DNA of 64,000 nt, from contig NZ_CP015600.1 in assembly GCF_001647715.1 (NCBI RefSeq), positions 4,588,001 through 4,652,000 on the forward strand, read 5' to 3'. A program made the position numbers and the translations under genes. The notes under the pieces are model-generated. The model made no database searches and was not told where the DNA came from. It was given only the letters and a program-made list of their open reading frames with translations. Source of the DNA: Pseudomonas antarctica (GTDB taxonomy: Bacteria > Pseudomonadota > Gammaproteobacteria > Pseudomonadales > Pseudomonadaceae). Positions 26,450 through 36,714 of this stretch are shown piece after piece (position 1 is the first letter of the stretch; each line of letters starts with the position of its first letter).

Positions 26450-28570
26450 ATGAACAAATTGCAACTGGCAGCCCTGCTGCCCCTGCTCGGATCTATGAGC
26501 GGCCCAGCCTGGGCCGATCAAGTTGAAGAAACCCAAGCAGCGCCTACCAACCTGCAATTACAGGCAACGGTGGTTTCGGCCACACGCAATGAAACCAGTA
26601 TCGCGGCGATTCCAGGCTCTGTGCAGGTCATCAGCGAAGACCAGATCCGCCAGCAGACAGGTGCAGGACGCCGGGTTGCGGATATCCTCGGGCAATTGGT
26701 GCCGGGCATTGCGCCCTCCAGTGGTGGCATGAGCAACTTCGGCCAGACGCTTCGCGGGCGCAATACGCTGATCCTGATCGATGGCGTGTCCCAGAACGCC
26801 ACACGCGATAACTTCCGCCAGCTCAACAGCGTGGCACCGGAAAGCATCGAGCGCATTGAAGTGATTTCCGGCGCCAGCAGTGTCTACGGCGCAGGTGCGT
26901 CAGGCGGCATCATCAACATCATCACCAAGCGCAACAAAGGTGAAGACCTCGCCTTCAGCAGCAAAATCGGCATGACCGCCGGCAACAACCTCAGCCACAA
27001 AGGTTTCTCCTACGAAACATTCCAGAGCGCGACGGGCCGTCAGGGCCCTGTGGACTGGTATCTTTCCGGCAACTACGTACAACGCAACGATCAGTTCGAC
27101 GGCAACGGAAAACGCATTCCCCAGGACACGTCCCAGGGCAGCAACATGGACACCGACACCTACGACCTGCAAGGTCGCTTCGGCTACGAGCTGGATGACG
27201 ACAAGAAGATCAGCCTGTCACTGCAAGACTACAAAGACGAACAAGACACCCGTTACACCAAGGACCCACGCAACACCAATAGCGCCGTCGCGGTGAAAGG
27301 CCTGGACCTGGATGACCAACCTTTCACCCACAACCAGGCGGTCAACCTTAACTATGCCGACAAAGATTTCTACGGCCAGGGCTTGCAGGTCGAAAGTTAC
27401 TGGCGGCGTGCCGACGCGCTGTTCTTCCCGGACCTGTCGCGTGGCCGCGCCGGGGTATCCGACAACAACAGCGTGCAGGATGTCTACGGCCTGCGCGCGG
27501 CGATCGATACGCAAATGCCGGACATCGGCCCGGCCACCGGCAATCTGGTGTGGGGGGCGGACTATGACCATGAAACCTCACGCCAGCGCGGCGACCAATA
27601 CCGCGTCAACGGCCTGAACTACACCAAGACCGGCACCACGTTCGAATTGGGCCCGGACATCGCGACCACCACCAAAGCCATCTTTGGGCAACTGTCCTAC
27701 GACATCGATGACTGGACCTTGCGTGGTGGCGTACGCCGCGAGTGGATCGAAAGCGAGGTTTCCGACAGCATCGCTTACGGCGAAATCGTCCAGACCGGCA
27801 ATCGCGCGATACTGCCGGGTGGCACGCTCAAATACGACGACACCCTCTATAACCTCGGTGCGGTGTATCACCTGAGCGAAAACCAGGACGTGTTCGTCAA
27901 CTTCAGCCAGGGCTTTTCCCTGCCGGATATCCAGCGTTTCCTGCGTGACGTGAACAGCAAGTACGACATTCAAAACCTGAATGCCCAAGCGCTGAAGGTC
28001 GACAGCTACGAGCTGGGCTGGCGCGGCAATTGGGACAAGTGGCTGGCCAGCGTCACGGCGTATGAAAACACCTCGGATGTCACCCAGTTCTATGACGCCA
28101 ATGACCGTGTACTGCGCCTGATCAATCAGAAAGAGCGTGTGCGCGGCGTTGAAACCAGCCTGACGTACAACTTCACCGATCAATGGTCGGTAGGGGGTAC
28201 TTACGCTTACGCCAAAGGCGAGACCCAGCAGAACGGTAAATGGATCGACCTGCCTGCCACACGCATCTCTCCCTCAAAGACCACCGCCTTTGTCGGCTAC
28301 GACCGTGGTGACTACAGCCTGCGCCTGCAAGGTATGCGCCTGGCCGACTATGACGCCGCGTTCAAAGACAACAACGGCCGCGACATCAAAGGCTACACGC
28401 TGGCCGACCTATTGGGTTCGGTGAGGTTGCCGGTAGGTCGCCTCGAAGGTGCGGTGTACAACCTCACTAACCGCAACTACCAGAACATGTTCGCCCAGGC
28501 CAACGCGCGTGCACCGTACCCGAATGCCGAAGGTCGTACCTTCACCCTGAGTTACGCAGTGGACTGGTGA
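26450..28570 (+). CDS. TonB-dependent siderophore receptor
   Basis: 706 residues. Signal peptide ending AWA-DQ (about 23), a TonB-box-like ATVVSA, a plug domain with IPGSVQVISEDQIRQQ, GQTLRGRNTLILIDGVSQN and RIEVISGASSVYGAGASGG, then a 22-strand-type barrel ending in AVDW, an aromatic C-terminus. It should take up the ferric siderophore across the outer membrane. AAGG precedes the ATG, and only 11 bases separate it from the MFS gene, so the three genes form an operon. No anti-sigma signalling extension is visible. Confidence 0.92.
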   Translation: MNKLQLAALLPLLGSMSGPAWADQVEETQAAPTNLQLQATVVSATRNETSIAAIPGSVQVISEDQIRQQTGAGRRVADILGQLVPGIAPSSGGMSNFGQTLRGRNTLILIDGVSQNATRDNFRQLNSVAPESIERIEVISGASSVYGAGASGGIINIITKRNKGEDLAFSSKIGMTAGNNLSHKGFSYETFQSATGRQGPVDWYLSGNYVQRNDQFDGNGKRIPQDTSQGSNMDTDTYDLQGRFGYELDDDKKISLSLQDYKDEQDTRYTKDPRNTNSAVAVKGLDLDDQPFTHNQAVNLNYADKDFYGQGLQVESYWRRADALFFPDLSRGRAGVSDNNSVQDVYGLRAAIDTQMPDIGPATGNLVWGADYDHETSRQRGDQYRVNGLNYTKTGTTFELGPDIATTTKAIFGQLSYDIDDWTLRGGVRREWIESEVSDSIAYGEIVQTGNRAILPGGTLKYDDTLYNLGAVYHLSENQDVFVNFSQGFSLPDIQRFLRDVNSKYDIQNLNAQALKVDSYELGWRGNWDKWLASVTAYENTSDVTQFYDANDRVLRLINQKERVRGVETSLTYNFTDQWSVGGTYAYAKGETQQNGKWIDLPATRISPSKTTAFVGYDRGDYSLRLQGMRLADYDAAFKDNNGRDIKGYTLADLLGSVRLPVGRLEGAVYNLTNRNYQNMFAQANARAPYPNAEGRTFTLSYAVDW

Positions 28571-28590
28571 GCGGCTGACGCTACTGGTTA

Positions 28591-28627
28591 AAACACAAAC
28601 CCCGCCTTTTGAGCGGGGTTTGTGTTT
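28591..28627. terminator. Bidirectional intrinsic terminator
   Basis: Perfect 15-bp arms AAACACAAACCCCGC and GCGGGGTTTGTGTTT with a 7-base loop, between the receptor gene and the convergent DUF2058 gene. Confidence 0.9.
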
Positions 28628-28672
28628 TCTGGCAGGGGCAAGCCCTTCACCACAGGGATGTTTTTTACAGCC

Positions 28673-29218
28673 TTACCACATCAGATCATCCGGGATCTGG
28701 TAGGCGGCGTACGGATCATCCTCATCCGGCACCTGGCTTTCGGTGAGGATGTTGAGCTGCACGATGCGCTCCGGTGCACGCTCCTGGATCTTCAACGCCG
28801 CCTCGCGCGGGATGACCTCATAACCGCCGCCGTGGTGCACGATCGCCAGGGAGCCGTTGCTGAGCTTGTTGCGCATCAACGTGTTGACCGACAGGCGCTT
28901 GACCTTCTTGTCGTCCACGAAGTTGTAGTAGTCCTCGGTGGTCAACTTGGGCAGGCGCGAGGTCTCGATCAGTTGCTTGACCTGGGCAGTGCGGGCCTTG
29001 GCTTCGGCTTTTTCCTGCTGCTGACGGTTCAGTTCCTGGTCACGCTTGACCTTCTCGGCCTGTGCCTCAGCGGCCAGGCGTGCCTGGGTGTCATCCACCT
29101 CGGCCTGGCCTTTGTGGACCAAGCGCTGCTGCTTCTGTTTCTCTTTGCCGACCTGCTTGGCCTGCTTTTGGTTGACCAGACCTGCTTTAAGCAACTGGTC
29201 GCGAAGGGAAATGCTCAT
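28673..29218 (-). CDS. DUF2058 (YaiL-type) protein
   Basis: 181 residues: an N-terminal MSISLRDQLLKAGLVNQKQAK, a long charged coiled-coil stretch (about 25-80, rich in Lys, Gln, Glu and Ala), then a compact C-terminal region with YYNFVDDKKVKRLSVN and LAIVHHGGGYEVIP. This is the DUF2058 layout; proteins of this type have been seen with nucleoid or ribosome fractions, but the role is unclear. It lies downstream of mazG on the same strand (25-base gap). Confidence 0.88.
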   Translation of the reverse strand: MSISLRDQLLKAGLVNQKQAKQVGKEKQKQQRLVHKGQAEVDDTQARLAAEAQAEKVKRDQELNRQQQEKAEAKARTAQVKQLIETSRLPKLTTEDYYNFVDDKKVKRLSVNTLMRNKLSNGSLAIVHHGGGYEVIPREAALKIQERAPERIVQLNILTESQVPDEDDPYAAYQIPDDLMW

Positions 29219-29243
29219 GGTGCTTACTCACTTAGGCCACTGC

Positions 29244-30077
29244 TCAACCGCAGCTGGACAGATTCTTTTCCTGACGTTTGGCTTCGCCCCACAGGGCGTC
29301 CAACGCTTCGAGGGTGCAATCTTCTATGGATTGGTGCGTGTCGCGCAATGCCTGTTCGATAAATCGGAAACGTCGTTCGAACTTGGCATTGGCGCCACGC
29401 AGCGCAGTTTCCGGGTCAACCTTGAGGTGACGTGCCAGGTTGACTGCAGCAAACAGCAAGTCACCGACCTCATCGGCAATCGCCACCGAATCGTTATCCG
29501 CCATGGCTTCGAGCACTTCATCCAGCTCTTCGCGCACGTTGTCCACCACCGGCAACGCGGCAGGCCAGTCGAAACCGACCTGGCTGGCGCGCTTTTGCAA
29601 TTTGGCAGCACGGGACAATGCAGGTAAGGCCGCAGGCACATCGTCCAGCAGGGAAAGTTGCTCCGGCGCGTCGGATTTCTCCGCACGCTCCTCGGCCTTG
29701 ATCTGCTCCCAGCGCGCCTTGACCTGCTCTTCGCTCAACTGCGGGATATCCAGCGGCGCATACAGATCCCCGGTGGGGAACACATGAGGGTGGCGGCGGA
29801 TGAGCTTGCGGGTAATGCTGTCGATCACCCCGGCAAATTCAAAGCGCCCGTCTTCCCGCGCCAGTTGGCTGTAATACACCACCTGAAACAACAGGTCACC
29901 CAACTCGCCTTGCAGGTGATCAAAGTCGCCACGCTCGATGGCGTCGGCGACTTCATAGGCTTCTTCCAGGGTGTGCGGAACGATGGTCGCGTAGGTTTGC
30001 TTGATGTCCCACGGGCACCCGTATTTGGGGTCGCGCAGACGGTTCATCAGGTGCAGCAGGTCTTCAAGTGAATACAT
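29244..30077 (-). CDS. mazG: Nucleoside triphosphate pyrophosphohydrolase MazG
   Basis: 277 residues with two MazG domains. The N-terminal one has CPWDIKQT and the metal-binding EEAYEVADAIE...ELGDLLFQV helix pair (about 38-66); the C-terminal one has ELDEVLEAM and EVGDLLFAAVN. It hydrolyses NTPs and dNTPs to the monophosphate and can limit alarmone levels. It lies between relA and DUF2058, the normal Pseudomonas order. Confidence 0.94.
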   Translation of the reverse strand: MYSLEDLLHLMNRLRDPKYGCPWDIKQTYATIVPHTLEEAYEVADAIERGDFDHLQGELGDLLFQVVYYSQLAREDGRFEFAGVIDSITRKLIRRHPHVFPTGDLYAPLDIPQLSEEQVKARWEQIKAEERAEKSDAPEQLSLLDDVPAALPALSRAAKLQKRASQVGFDWPAALPVVDNVREELDEVLEAMADNDSVAIADEVGDLLFAAVNLARHLKVDPETALRGANAKFERRFRFIEQALRDTHQSIEDCTLEALDALWGEAKRQEKNLSSCG

Positions 30078-30119
30078 CAGTCAATCTCTGCCCATTGTCT
30101 GGAACCGCTGAAGATCTAA

Positions 30120-30207
30120 TGTGGGAGCTGGCTTGCCTGCGATAGCCTCGACTCGGTCTATCAGACAGACCGAGTCGCCTGCATCGCGGGCAAGCCCGGC
30201 TCCCACA
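30120..30207. repeat. REPIN with a nested hairpin
   Basis: Outer arms TGTGGGAGCTGGCTTGCC... and ...GGGCAAGCCCGGCTCCCACA, with an inner stem GACTCGGTCT / AGACCGAGTC (30150-30176). Between mazG and relA. Confidence 0.85.
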
Positions 30208-30238
30208 GAAAGCAGTCCACAGATATTTTCAGACCGCA

Positions 30239-32482
30239 TCAAGGTGTGCGATTACGCCGCGTCTCGATGATGTTCGGCAACTGGGAAATCCGCCCCAGCA
30301 ACCGCCCCAACGCATCCAGCCCCGGGATCTCGATCGTCAGGGACATCAACGCCGTGTTGTCCTCTTTGTTCGAGCGGGTGTTGACCGCCAGCACGTTGAT
30401 CCGCTCGTTGAGCAGCACTTGCGACACATCACGCAGCAACCCGGAACGGTCGTAGGCGCGAATGATGATGTCCACCGGGTAGGTGAGCACCGGCACCGGG
30501 CCCCAGCTGACCTGGATGATCCGCTCCGGCTCGCGCCCGCCCAGTTGCAGCACCGAGGCGCAATCCTGGCGGTGAATGCTCACGCCACGGCCCTGGGTGA
30601 TGTAACCGACGATGGCGTCGCCCGGCAACGGCTGGCAACAACCAGCCATTTGTGTCATCAGGTTGCCCACGCCCTGGATCTGGATGTCGCCGCGCTTGCC
30701 CGGTTTGTAGCCGGTGGCTTTGCGGGGAATCAGTTCCAGTTGCTCGCTGCCGCGCTCCGGCTCGACCAACTGCTGGGCCAGGTTGACCAACTGCGCCAGA
30801 CGCAGGTCGCCGGCACCAAGTGCCGCGAACACGTCCTCGGCGATCTTCATGTTGGCCTTTTCGGCCAACTTGTCGAAGTCCACCTGCGGCAGGCCCAGAC
30901 GCGCCAGTTCCCGTTCGAGCAAGGTTTTACCGGCCGCGACGTTCTGGTCGCGCGCCTGCAATTTGAACCAGTGCACGATTTTCGCCCGGGCCCGCGACGT
31001 GGTGATGTAACCCAGGTTCGGGTTCAGCCAGTCGCGGCTCGGTGTGCCGTGCTTGCTGGTGATGATCTCGACCTGTTCACCGGTCTGCAAGCTGTAGTTG
31101 AGCGGCACGATGCGCCCATTGATCTTGGCGCCCCGGCAGTTGTGGCCGATTTCGGTGTGTACGCGGTAGGCGAAGTCCAGCGGCGTAGCGCCCTTGGGCA
31201 AGTCGATGGCGTGGCCGTCGGGGGTGAAGATATAGACCCGGTCCGGCTCGATATCCACCCGCAGCTGTTCGGCCAGGCCGCCGATGTCGCCGAGTTCTTC
31301 GTGCCACTCCAGCACTTGGCGCAGCCAGGAGATTTTCTCTTCGTACTGGTTGGACCCGGCCTTGACGTCGGTGCCCTTGTAACGCCAGTGCGCGCATACC
31401 CCCAGCTCGGCCTCCTCGTGCATGGCGTGGGTGCGGATCTGCACTTCCAGCACCTTGCCCTCGGGACCGATCACTGCGGTGTGCAACGAGCGATAGCCGT
31501 TTTCCTTGGGGTTGGCGATGTAGTCGTCAAACTCCTTGGGAATGTGCCGCCACAACGTGTGGACGATACCCAGCGCGGTGTAGCAATCGCGCATTTCCGG
31601 CACCAGTACGCGTACCGCGCGCACGTCGTAGATCTGGCTGAACGCCAGGCCCTTGCGCTGCATTTTGCGCCAGATGGAGTAGATGTGTTTGGCACGGCCG
31701 CTGATGTCGGCGTCGACGCCGGTGGCTTGCAACTCGGAACGCAACTGGCCCATCACGTCGGTAATGAAGCGCTCACGGTCGAGCCGCCGCTCGTGCAGCA
31801 GCGTGGCAATCTGTTTGTATTGATCGGGTTCGAGGTAGCGGAAGGACAAGTCCTCCAGCTCCCACTTGATATGGCCGATACCCAGGCGGTGCGCCAGCGG
31901 CGCGTAGATGTCGAACACCTCGCGGGCCACGCGGTTGCGCTTTTCGTCATCGGCAGTCTTCACCGCACGGATCGCGCAGGTGCGTTCGGCCAGCTTGATC
32001 AGCGCGACACGCACGTCGTCGACCATCGCCACCAGCATTTTGCGCAGGTTCTCGACCTGGCCCTGGGTGCCCAGCACCAGGGACTGACGCGGGCTGAGGC
32101 TGGCGCTGATGGCAGCCATGCGCAGCACGCCGTCGATCAACTTGGCGACCACGGTGCCGAAACGCTGGCTGACCAGCGGCAACGCAATATGCCCTTCACG
32201 TACGCCGCGATAAAGCACGGCGGCGATCAGCGAATCCTGGTCCAGCTTGAGATCGGCGAGGATTTCGGCGATTTCCAACCCGGTGCGAAAGCTTGACGTG
32301 CCCTCCGCCCACAGGTTCTTGGCGGCATTGTCTTGCTGTTCAGACTCACGAGCGAACTCGCAGGCCGCTTTCAAGGCTTCACGGTCCAGTGCCGGGTCGA
32401 CACTGACGGCATGATCCAGCCATGCCTCGAGATTGATACTGCCGTCGGTGTTGATCGGCTGGTGTGCTCTCACCTGTACCAT
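30239..32482 (-). CDS. relA: GTP pyrophosphokinase (stringent response)
   Basis: 747 residues. The N-terminal hydrolase-like domain lacks the HD metal motif (no HDxxED), as expected of synthetase-only RelA. The synthetase domain has YDVRAVRVLV and NPKENGYRSLHT. TGS domain: DRVYIFTPDGHAIDLPKGATPLDFAY. It ends with a zinc-finger-type region and an ACT domain (VDIIIRAYDRSGLLRDVSQV...). It makes (p)ppGpp when uncharged tRNA enters the ribosome. GGAAGG precedes the ATG. Confidence 0.96.
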   Translation of the reverse strand: MVQVRAHQPINTDGSINLEAWLDHAVSVDPALDREALKAACEFARESEQQDNAAKNLWAEGTSSFRTGLEIAEILADLKLDQDSLIAAVLYRGVREGHIALPLVSQRFGTVVAKLIDGVLRMAAISASLSPRQSLVLGTQGQVENLRKMLVAMVDDVRVALIKLAERTCAIRAVKTADDEKRNRVAREVFDIYAPLAHRLGIGHIKWELEDLSFRYLEPDQYKQIATLLHERRLDRERFITDVMGQLRSELQATGVDADISGRAKHIYSIWRKMQRKGLAFSQIYDVRAVRVLVPEMRDCYTALGIVHTLWRHIPKEFDDYIANPKENGYRSLHTAVIGPEGKVLEVQIRTHAMHEEAELGVCAHWRYKGTDVKAGSNQYEEKISWLRQVLEWHEELGDIGGLAEQLRVDIEPDRVYIFTPDGHAIDLPKGATPLDFAYRVHTEIGHNCRGAKINGRIVPLNYSLQTGEQVEIITSKHGTPSRDWLNPNLGYITTSRARAKIVHWFKLQARDQNVAAGKTLLERELARLGLPQVDFDKLAEKANMKIAEDVFAALGAGDLRLAQLVNLAQQLVEPERGSEQLELIPRKATGYKPGKRGDIQIQGVGNLMTQMAGCCQPLPGDAIVGYITQGRGVSIHRQDCASVLQLGGREPERIIQVSWGPVPVLTYPVDIIIRAYDRSGLLRDVSQVLLNERINVLAVNTRSNKEDNTALMSLTIEIPGLDALGRLLGRISQLPNIIETRRNRTP

Positions 32483-32633
32483 CTTGCTTACCTTCCCTAC
32501 GACGCACCTTTAATGCGCCAAAAATCATCGCTGACCTGCTGCGCAACCCTAGTTTTGCAACCCTAGGCTACGTACAACTCCCTGACAGGTCACGGCCCAG
32601 GAGACTACAGGCCAGTCGGATTAAACGGGCATC

Positions 32634-33986
32634 CTAGCCCGCTTCAAATAACGCCATGGCCTCGACATGAGCTGTCTGTGGAAACATGTCGAGGATCCCG
32701 GCACGTTTTAGCCGGTAGCCTTGCTTGACCAACTCAACCGTGTCCCGCGCCAGCGTGGCTGGGTTGCAGGACACATACACCAAGCGTTTGGCTCCCAGCG
32801 TGGCGAGCTTGCGCACAACCTCCAGGGCACCATCACGGGGTGGGTCCAAGAGTACCGCAGAAAAGCCCTGCTTGGCCCACTCCGCGTCAGTCAAAGGCTG
32901 GGACAAATCGGCCTGAAAAAACTGCACATTATGCAAATTGTTGCTGACGGCATTCTGCGCCGCCCGGTCCACCATGGTCTGCACGCCTTCTACCGCGACC
33001 ACTTCGCGCACCTGGCGCGCCAGTGGCAAGGCGAAATTGCCCAGGCCACAAAACAGGTCCAGCACCCGATCGTCGGGCTGTGGCGCCAGCCATTCCAGGG
33101 CTTGCGCGACCATCGCTTCGTTGATGCCGGCATTGACCTGCACAAAGTCGCCGGGCCGATAGGCCAGCTCCAAGCCCCACTGCGCCAACCGATAACCGAG
33201 GGCCGTATCCGCCTCGACCGGTTCCGGCTGGCCTTCGCCATGCAGCCATAATTGGGCTTCATGGAAAGCGCAAAATTCTTTCAACACCAGCAGGTCCGCC
33301 TCGGACAGCGGCGCCATGTGCCGCAGCAGCACAGCAATGGAGGAGCCACTGAACAACTCCACATGCCCCAACGCCTGTGGTTTGCTCAGGCGGCGCAACA
33401 TATTCGGCAAACGCTGCATGATCGGTTGCAAGGCCTGTACCAGCACCGGGCAATCGTCGATGGCGACGATGTCCTGGCTGGCCACGGCGCGAAAACCCAC
33501 TTCGAGTTTTTTCGCCTTGGCATCCCAACGCACCGCGACGCGGGCGCGGCGGCGGTAGCCGAATTCCGGCCCACTCAAAGGGGCAGCCCACTCTTGCGGT
33601 TCGACACCGGCCACGCGGGACAGTTGCTCGGCGAGCATGCGCTGTTTCAGGGCGAGTTGTTCGTCGTGGGGCAAGTGCTGCACGCTGCAACCACCGCAAC
33701 GGCCAACGTGTGCACACGGCGCAGGCCGGCGCAGTTGACTGGCGGTGAAAACGCGTTCGGTACGGGCCTCGACCACTTTACCGTGGGCGCCCAATACTCG
33801 CGCTTCGACTTCTTCGCCAGCCAGCGCGCCATTCACGAACCAGGTACGGCCTTCAAAGAACACAATGCCCCGGCCATCGTTGGCCAGGCGCTCGATGGTC
33901 AGGCGTTGCTTCTTGCCCACCGGAATCTGCGGGGCCCGGCTGCCGCCCGTCGGTTGGAAGCGCAGGCCTCTCTCGTGCTTGGCCAT
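32634..33986 (-). CDS. rlmD: 23S rRNA (uracil-1939 C5)-methyltransferase
   Basis: 450 residues. N-terminal TRAM domain (about 24-80), iron-sulfur cysteines C91, C97 and C100 in [10 protein letters not shown] plus a later Cys in DDCPVL, a SAM-binding [14 protein letters not shown], and the catalytic Cys in [13 protein letters not shown] near the end. It methylates U1939 of 23S rRNA. The start shares one base with the cysM stop (TGATG), so the two are coupled; relA follows 150 bases later. Confidence 0.95.
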   Translation of the reverse strand: MAKHERGLRFQPTGGSRAPQIPVGKKQRLTIERLANDGRGIVFFEGRTWFVNGALAGEEVEARVLGAHGKVVEARTERVFTASQLRRPAPCAHVGRCGGCSVQHLPHDEQLALKQRMLAEQLSRVAGVEPQEWAAPLSGPEFGYRRRARVAVRWDAKAKKLEVGFRAVASQDIVAIDDCPVLVQALQPIMQRLPNMLRRLSKPQALGHVELFSGSSIAVLLRHMAPLSEADLLVLKEFCAFHEAQLWLHGEGQPEPVEADTALGYRLAQWGLELAYRPGDFVQVNAGINEAMVAQALEWLAPQPDDRVLDLFCGLGNFALPLARQVREVVAVEGVQTMVDRAAQNAVSNNLHNVQFFQADLSQPLTDAEWAKQGFSAVLLDPPRDGALEVVRKLATLGAKRLVYVSCNPATLARDTVELVKQGYRLKRAGILDMFPQTAHVEAMALFEAG

Positions 33987-34888
33987 CAGTTGGGTTCGTC
34001 GAAGATGCCGGTCGACAGGTAACGGTCGCCTCGGTCACAGATGATCGCGACGATCACCGCGTTTTCCACTTCTTTGGACAAGCGCAACATACCGGCCACG
34101 GCGCCACCGGAAGACACGCCGCAGAAGATGCCTTCTTCGCGCGCCAGACGGCGGGTAGTGTCTTCGGCTTCACGCTGGGCCATGTCGATGATGCGGTCCA
34201 CGCGCGTCGCGTTGTAGATCTTCGGCAGGTACTCTTCGGGCCAACGGCGGATGCCTGGGATGGATGCGCCTTCCATCGGTTGCAGGCCGACGATCTGGAT
34301 CGCCGGGTTCTGCTCCTTGAGGTAGCGCGAGTTGCCCATGATGGTGCCGGTAGTGCCCATGGAGCTGACGAAATGGGTGATGGTGCCCTGGGTCTGGCGC
34401 CAGATTTCCGGGCCGGTGGTGGTGTAGTGCGCCTCGGGGTTATCGCCGTTGGCAAACTGGTCCAGCACCACGCCACGGCCTTCGGCGGCCATGCGCTCGG
34501 CAAGATCGCGCGCGCCTTCCATGCCTTCTTCCTGAGTGACGAGAATCAGCTGCGCACCATAGGCGGTCATCGCCGCCTTGCGTTCGGCGCTGCCGTTGTC
34601 GGGCATGATCAGCACCATCTTGTAACCCTTGATCGCCGCGGCCATGGCCAGGGCGATCCCGGTGTTACCCGAGGTGGCTTCGATCAGGGTGTCACCGGGC
34701 TTGATCTGCCCGCGCAGCTCGGCGCGGGCGATCATCGACAGCGCCGGGCGGTCCTTGACGGAACCGGCCGGGTTGTTCCCTTCGAGCTTGAGCAACAGGG
34801 TATTGCTGGTTTCACCCGCCATGCGTTGCAAGCGGACCAGGGGCGTGTTGCCGACGCAATCGGCGATTGTAGGGTACTGCAAGGTCAT
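33986..34888 (-). CDS. cysM: Cysteine synthase B
   Basis: 300 residues from the ATG at 34888, giving the normal start [20 protein letters not shown]. The PLP Lys is in [11 protein letters not shown] (about 44), the phosphate loop is TSGNTG, and GTTGT binds substrate. It makes cysteine from O-acetylserine and sulfide or thiosulfate. An in-frame extension of 22 codons upstream is rejected because homologous proteins begin at MTLQ. Confidence 0.95.
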   Translation of the reverse strand: MTLQYPTIADCVGNTPLVRLQRMAGETSNTLLLKLEGNNPAGSVKDRPALSMIARAELRGQIKPGDTLIEATSGNTGIALAMAAAIKGYKMVLIMPDNGSAERKAAMTAYGAQLILVTQEEGMEGARDLAERMAAEGRGVVLDQFANGDNPEAHYTTTGPEIWRQTQGTITHFVSSMGTTGTIMGNSRYLKEQNPAIQIVGLQPMEGASIPGIRRWPEEYLPKIYNATRVDRIIDMAQREAEDTTRRLAREEGIFCGVSSGGAVAGMLRLSKEVENAVIVAIICDRGDRYLSTGIFDEPN

Positions 34889-35015
34889 GGCGTATTCGCA
34901 ATCCAGACTGCGGGGGCGAACATCATACCGGGAAAGGCCGGCGGGCCATATCACGCAAAGTGCGGTGCTTATGGCTTATAGGAATAAGCGAGTGATGTGT
35001 TGATCGGGAGGACGC

Positions 35016-35085
35016 TCTCGCGGGCAAGCCCGCTCTCACATTTGGCCTTCAGTGGTCCCGTGTGGGCGCTGGCTTGCCAGCGACA
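35016..35085. repeat. REP pair upstream of cysM
   Basis: CGCGGGCAAGCCCGCTCTCACAT and TGTGGGCGCTGGCTTGCCAGCG in opposite orientation, of the same family as the other repeats. Confidence 0.65.
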
Positions 35086-35105
35086 GCAGCACCTCGGTGA
35101 ACCTG

Positions 35106-35711
35106 CTAACCCAACGGTCCATCGCCATGATTTCGCTGAAACACCTCATCCCCCATTGCCGCGATTTGCCCCTCGATCAACGCTTCGAATGGCTTGAGCA
35201 AAGGCTCAAAGGATGTCGGCGCTTCCAACACCTGCAATGCCTGCACAATGGCCTCTACCGTCGACAACGCCCCTGGCCCCGGTGCCTTGCGCAGCCGATA
35301 GCGCGAAACGCCACCCTCGGCCAAGGTTACCCGGGGCAATGCAGCCAACAATGGATTGAGGTGCAACAATTTGCGCGCCTTGCGCCAGGTGCCGTCGGGC
35401 ACCACTAATAACAGTGGCGGGTCCTCAGGTGCATACACTTGCAAAGGCTGAGCGTCATCAGCGGGAAACAGCAGGCGCGCTTGATAACCGGGCGGGTTCA
35501 ACAACGTGGCCAAGTCCTCGAATACCTCGCCAACCACCAATTGCGCATTGTTCAGCCCCAACGCCGCCAACCGCGCGGTATTGAGCGCGTGGTTGACCTC
35601 GCTTGGGTGCTGCAACAGCAACACGCGGGTGCGGCTGTCGAGGCTGGGGATCAGCGGGCACAGGCAATGGGTGATGGGCCTGAGGCACCGGGAACACTGG
35701 GGTCTGGACAT
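35106..35711 (-). CDS. DTW-domain protein, probable tRNA-uridine aminocarboxypropyltransferase
   Basis: 201 residues: N-terminal Cys cluster CSRCLRPITHCLC (6-18), then VPDGTWRKARKL with the family DTW-type motif, and ALSTVEAI near the C-terminal third. Members such as TapT install acp3U in the tRNA variable loop using SAM. The Cys cluster may bind a metal. The gene lies between cysM and a LysR gene, with no obvious link to either. Confidence 0.85.
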   Translation of the reverse strand: MSRPQCSRCLRPITHCLCPLIPSLDSRTRVLLLQHPSEVNHALNTARLAALGLNNAQLVVGEVFEDLATLLNPPGYQARLLFPADDAQPLQVYAPEDPPLLLVVPDGTWRKARKLLHLNPLLAALPRVTLAEGGVSRYRLRKAPGPGALSTVEAIVQALQVLEAPTSFEPLLKPFEALIEGQIAAMGDEVFQRNHGDGPLG

Positions 35712-35716
35712 GATTT

Positions 35717-36610
35717 TCAGGCCTGGTTGAGCTGGGCTTTGAGTAGGTCGCGGAAGGTCTGGATCAGCGGTTCTCGGCTACGCCCCCGGCGCATGATCAT
35801 CGAGAATGGCGCCTGGTAGCCGAAGGTCGCCGGCAGCAGTACACGCAATTCGCCCTTGTCGGCCCAGGCCTGGGCGTAGTGTTCGGGCAGGTAGCCGATA
35901 TAGGCGCCGGACAGCACCAGAATCAACTGCGCCTCCATACTTTCCACCGTCGCCGCGCTGTGTTTGAAGCCGTGACGCGCCAGTTCGGCCTGGCTCCAGT
36001 AGCCACGACCGACCATGCGTTGCTGGGTAATCACTTGTTCGGGGATACGCCGTTCGTTGAATAACGGGTGTCGCGTGCTGCAATACAGCCAATGCTGCTC
36101 GCGGTACAGCGGCATGTAGATCAACCCACTCATGCGGTTGGAAAAGGCGCCGATGGCCAAGTCCAGCCGGTTGTCCTGCACGCCCAGTTGCAATTCGTAT
36201 GGGCTCATCACCGACAAATGCAGGTGCACGGCCGGGTGTTCCAGGCTGTAGGCGCCAATGACTTCGGCGAACGGCAGGGCCTTGTCGCTGACCGTGGAGT
36301 CGAGCACGCCGAGCTTGAGGGTTCCGCGCAACTCGCCTTTGAGCGCGGCAGCATATTGCTCAAAGCCTTCGAGCTCGCCGAGCAGACGCAAGGTTTCCTG
36401 ATGGAACAGCTCGCCCTTGCTGGTGAGGCTGAAACCGCCGCGACCGCGATGGCACAACACCAGCCCTAACGCTGACTCCAGCTGACTCATATAAGTGCTG
36501 ATGGCCGACGTCGACAGGTTGAGTTCGTGCTGGGCGTTGGCGAACCCCTGGTGCCGCACGACGCTGACGAAAATGCGCAGGAGTTTCAGGTCGGGCAAGG
36601 CGTTGGCCAT
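35717..36610 (-). CDS. gbuR: LysR-family regulator, probable GbuR (guanidinobutyrate)
   Basis: 297 residues from the ATG at 36610, which has GGAG 7 bases upstream. N-terminal HTH (about 5-64, with GFANAQHELNLSTSAISTYMSQLE) and a LysR substrate-binding domain. It is divergent from a guanidinobutyrase-type gene, like the GbuR/GbuA pair I know from P. aeruginosa. A strong inverted repeat lies between them at 36715-36738. Probable activator of the ureohydrolase operon when its substrate is present (inference). Confidence 0.8.
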   Translation of the reverse strand: MANALPDLKLLRIFVSVVRHQGFANAQHELNLSTSAISTYMSQLESALGLVLCHRGRGGFSLTSKGELFHQETLRLLGELEGFEQYAAALKGELRGTLKLGVLDSTVSDKALPFAEVIGAYSLEHPAVHLHLSVMSPYELQLGVQDNRLDLAIGAFSNRMSGLIYMPLYREQHWLYCSTRHPLFNERRIPEQVITQQRMVGRGYWSQAELARHGFKHSAATVESMEAQLILVLSGAYIGYLPEHYAQAWADKGELRVLLPATFGYQAPFSMIMRRGRSREPLIQTFRDLLKAQLNQA

Positions 36611-36714
36611 GGGTTCTCCAGATTCAGCTAATGCGCCGCGATCCCACATTTGGACGGCGTTCGTCAGGAAGGATCGGTCAATCCCAGCACAGACAGAGGA
36701 GTTTACCTCAGGCA

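Noticed and set aside
30419..32296. A 625-codon plus-strand frame across relA
   Set aside because: Antisense to an unmistakable RelA; it arises from codon bias and has no start signal or family motif.
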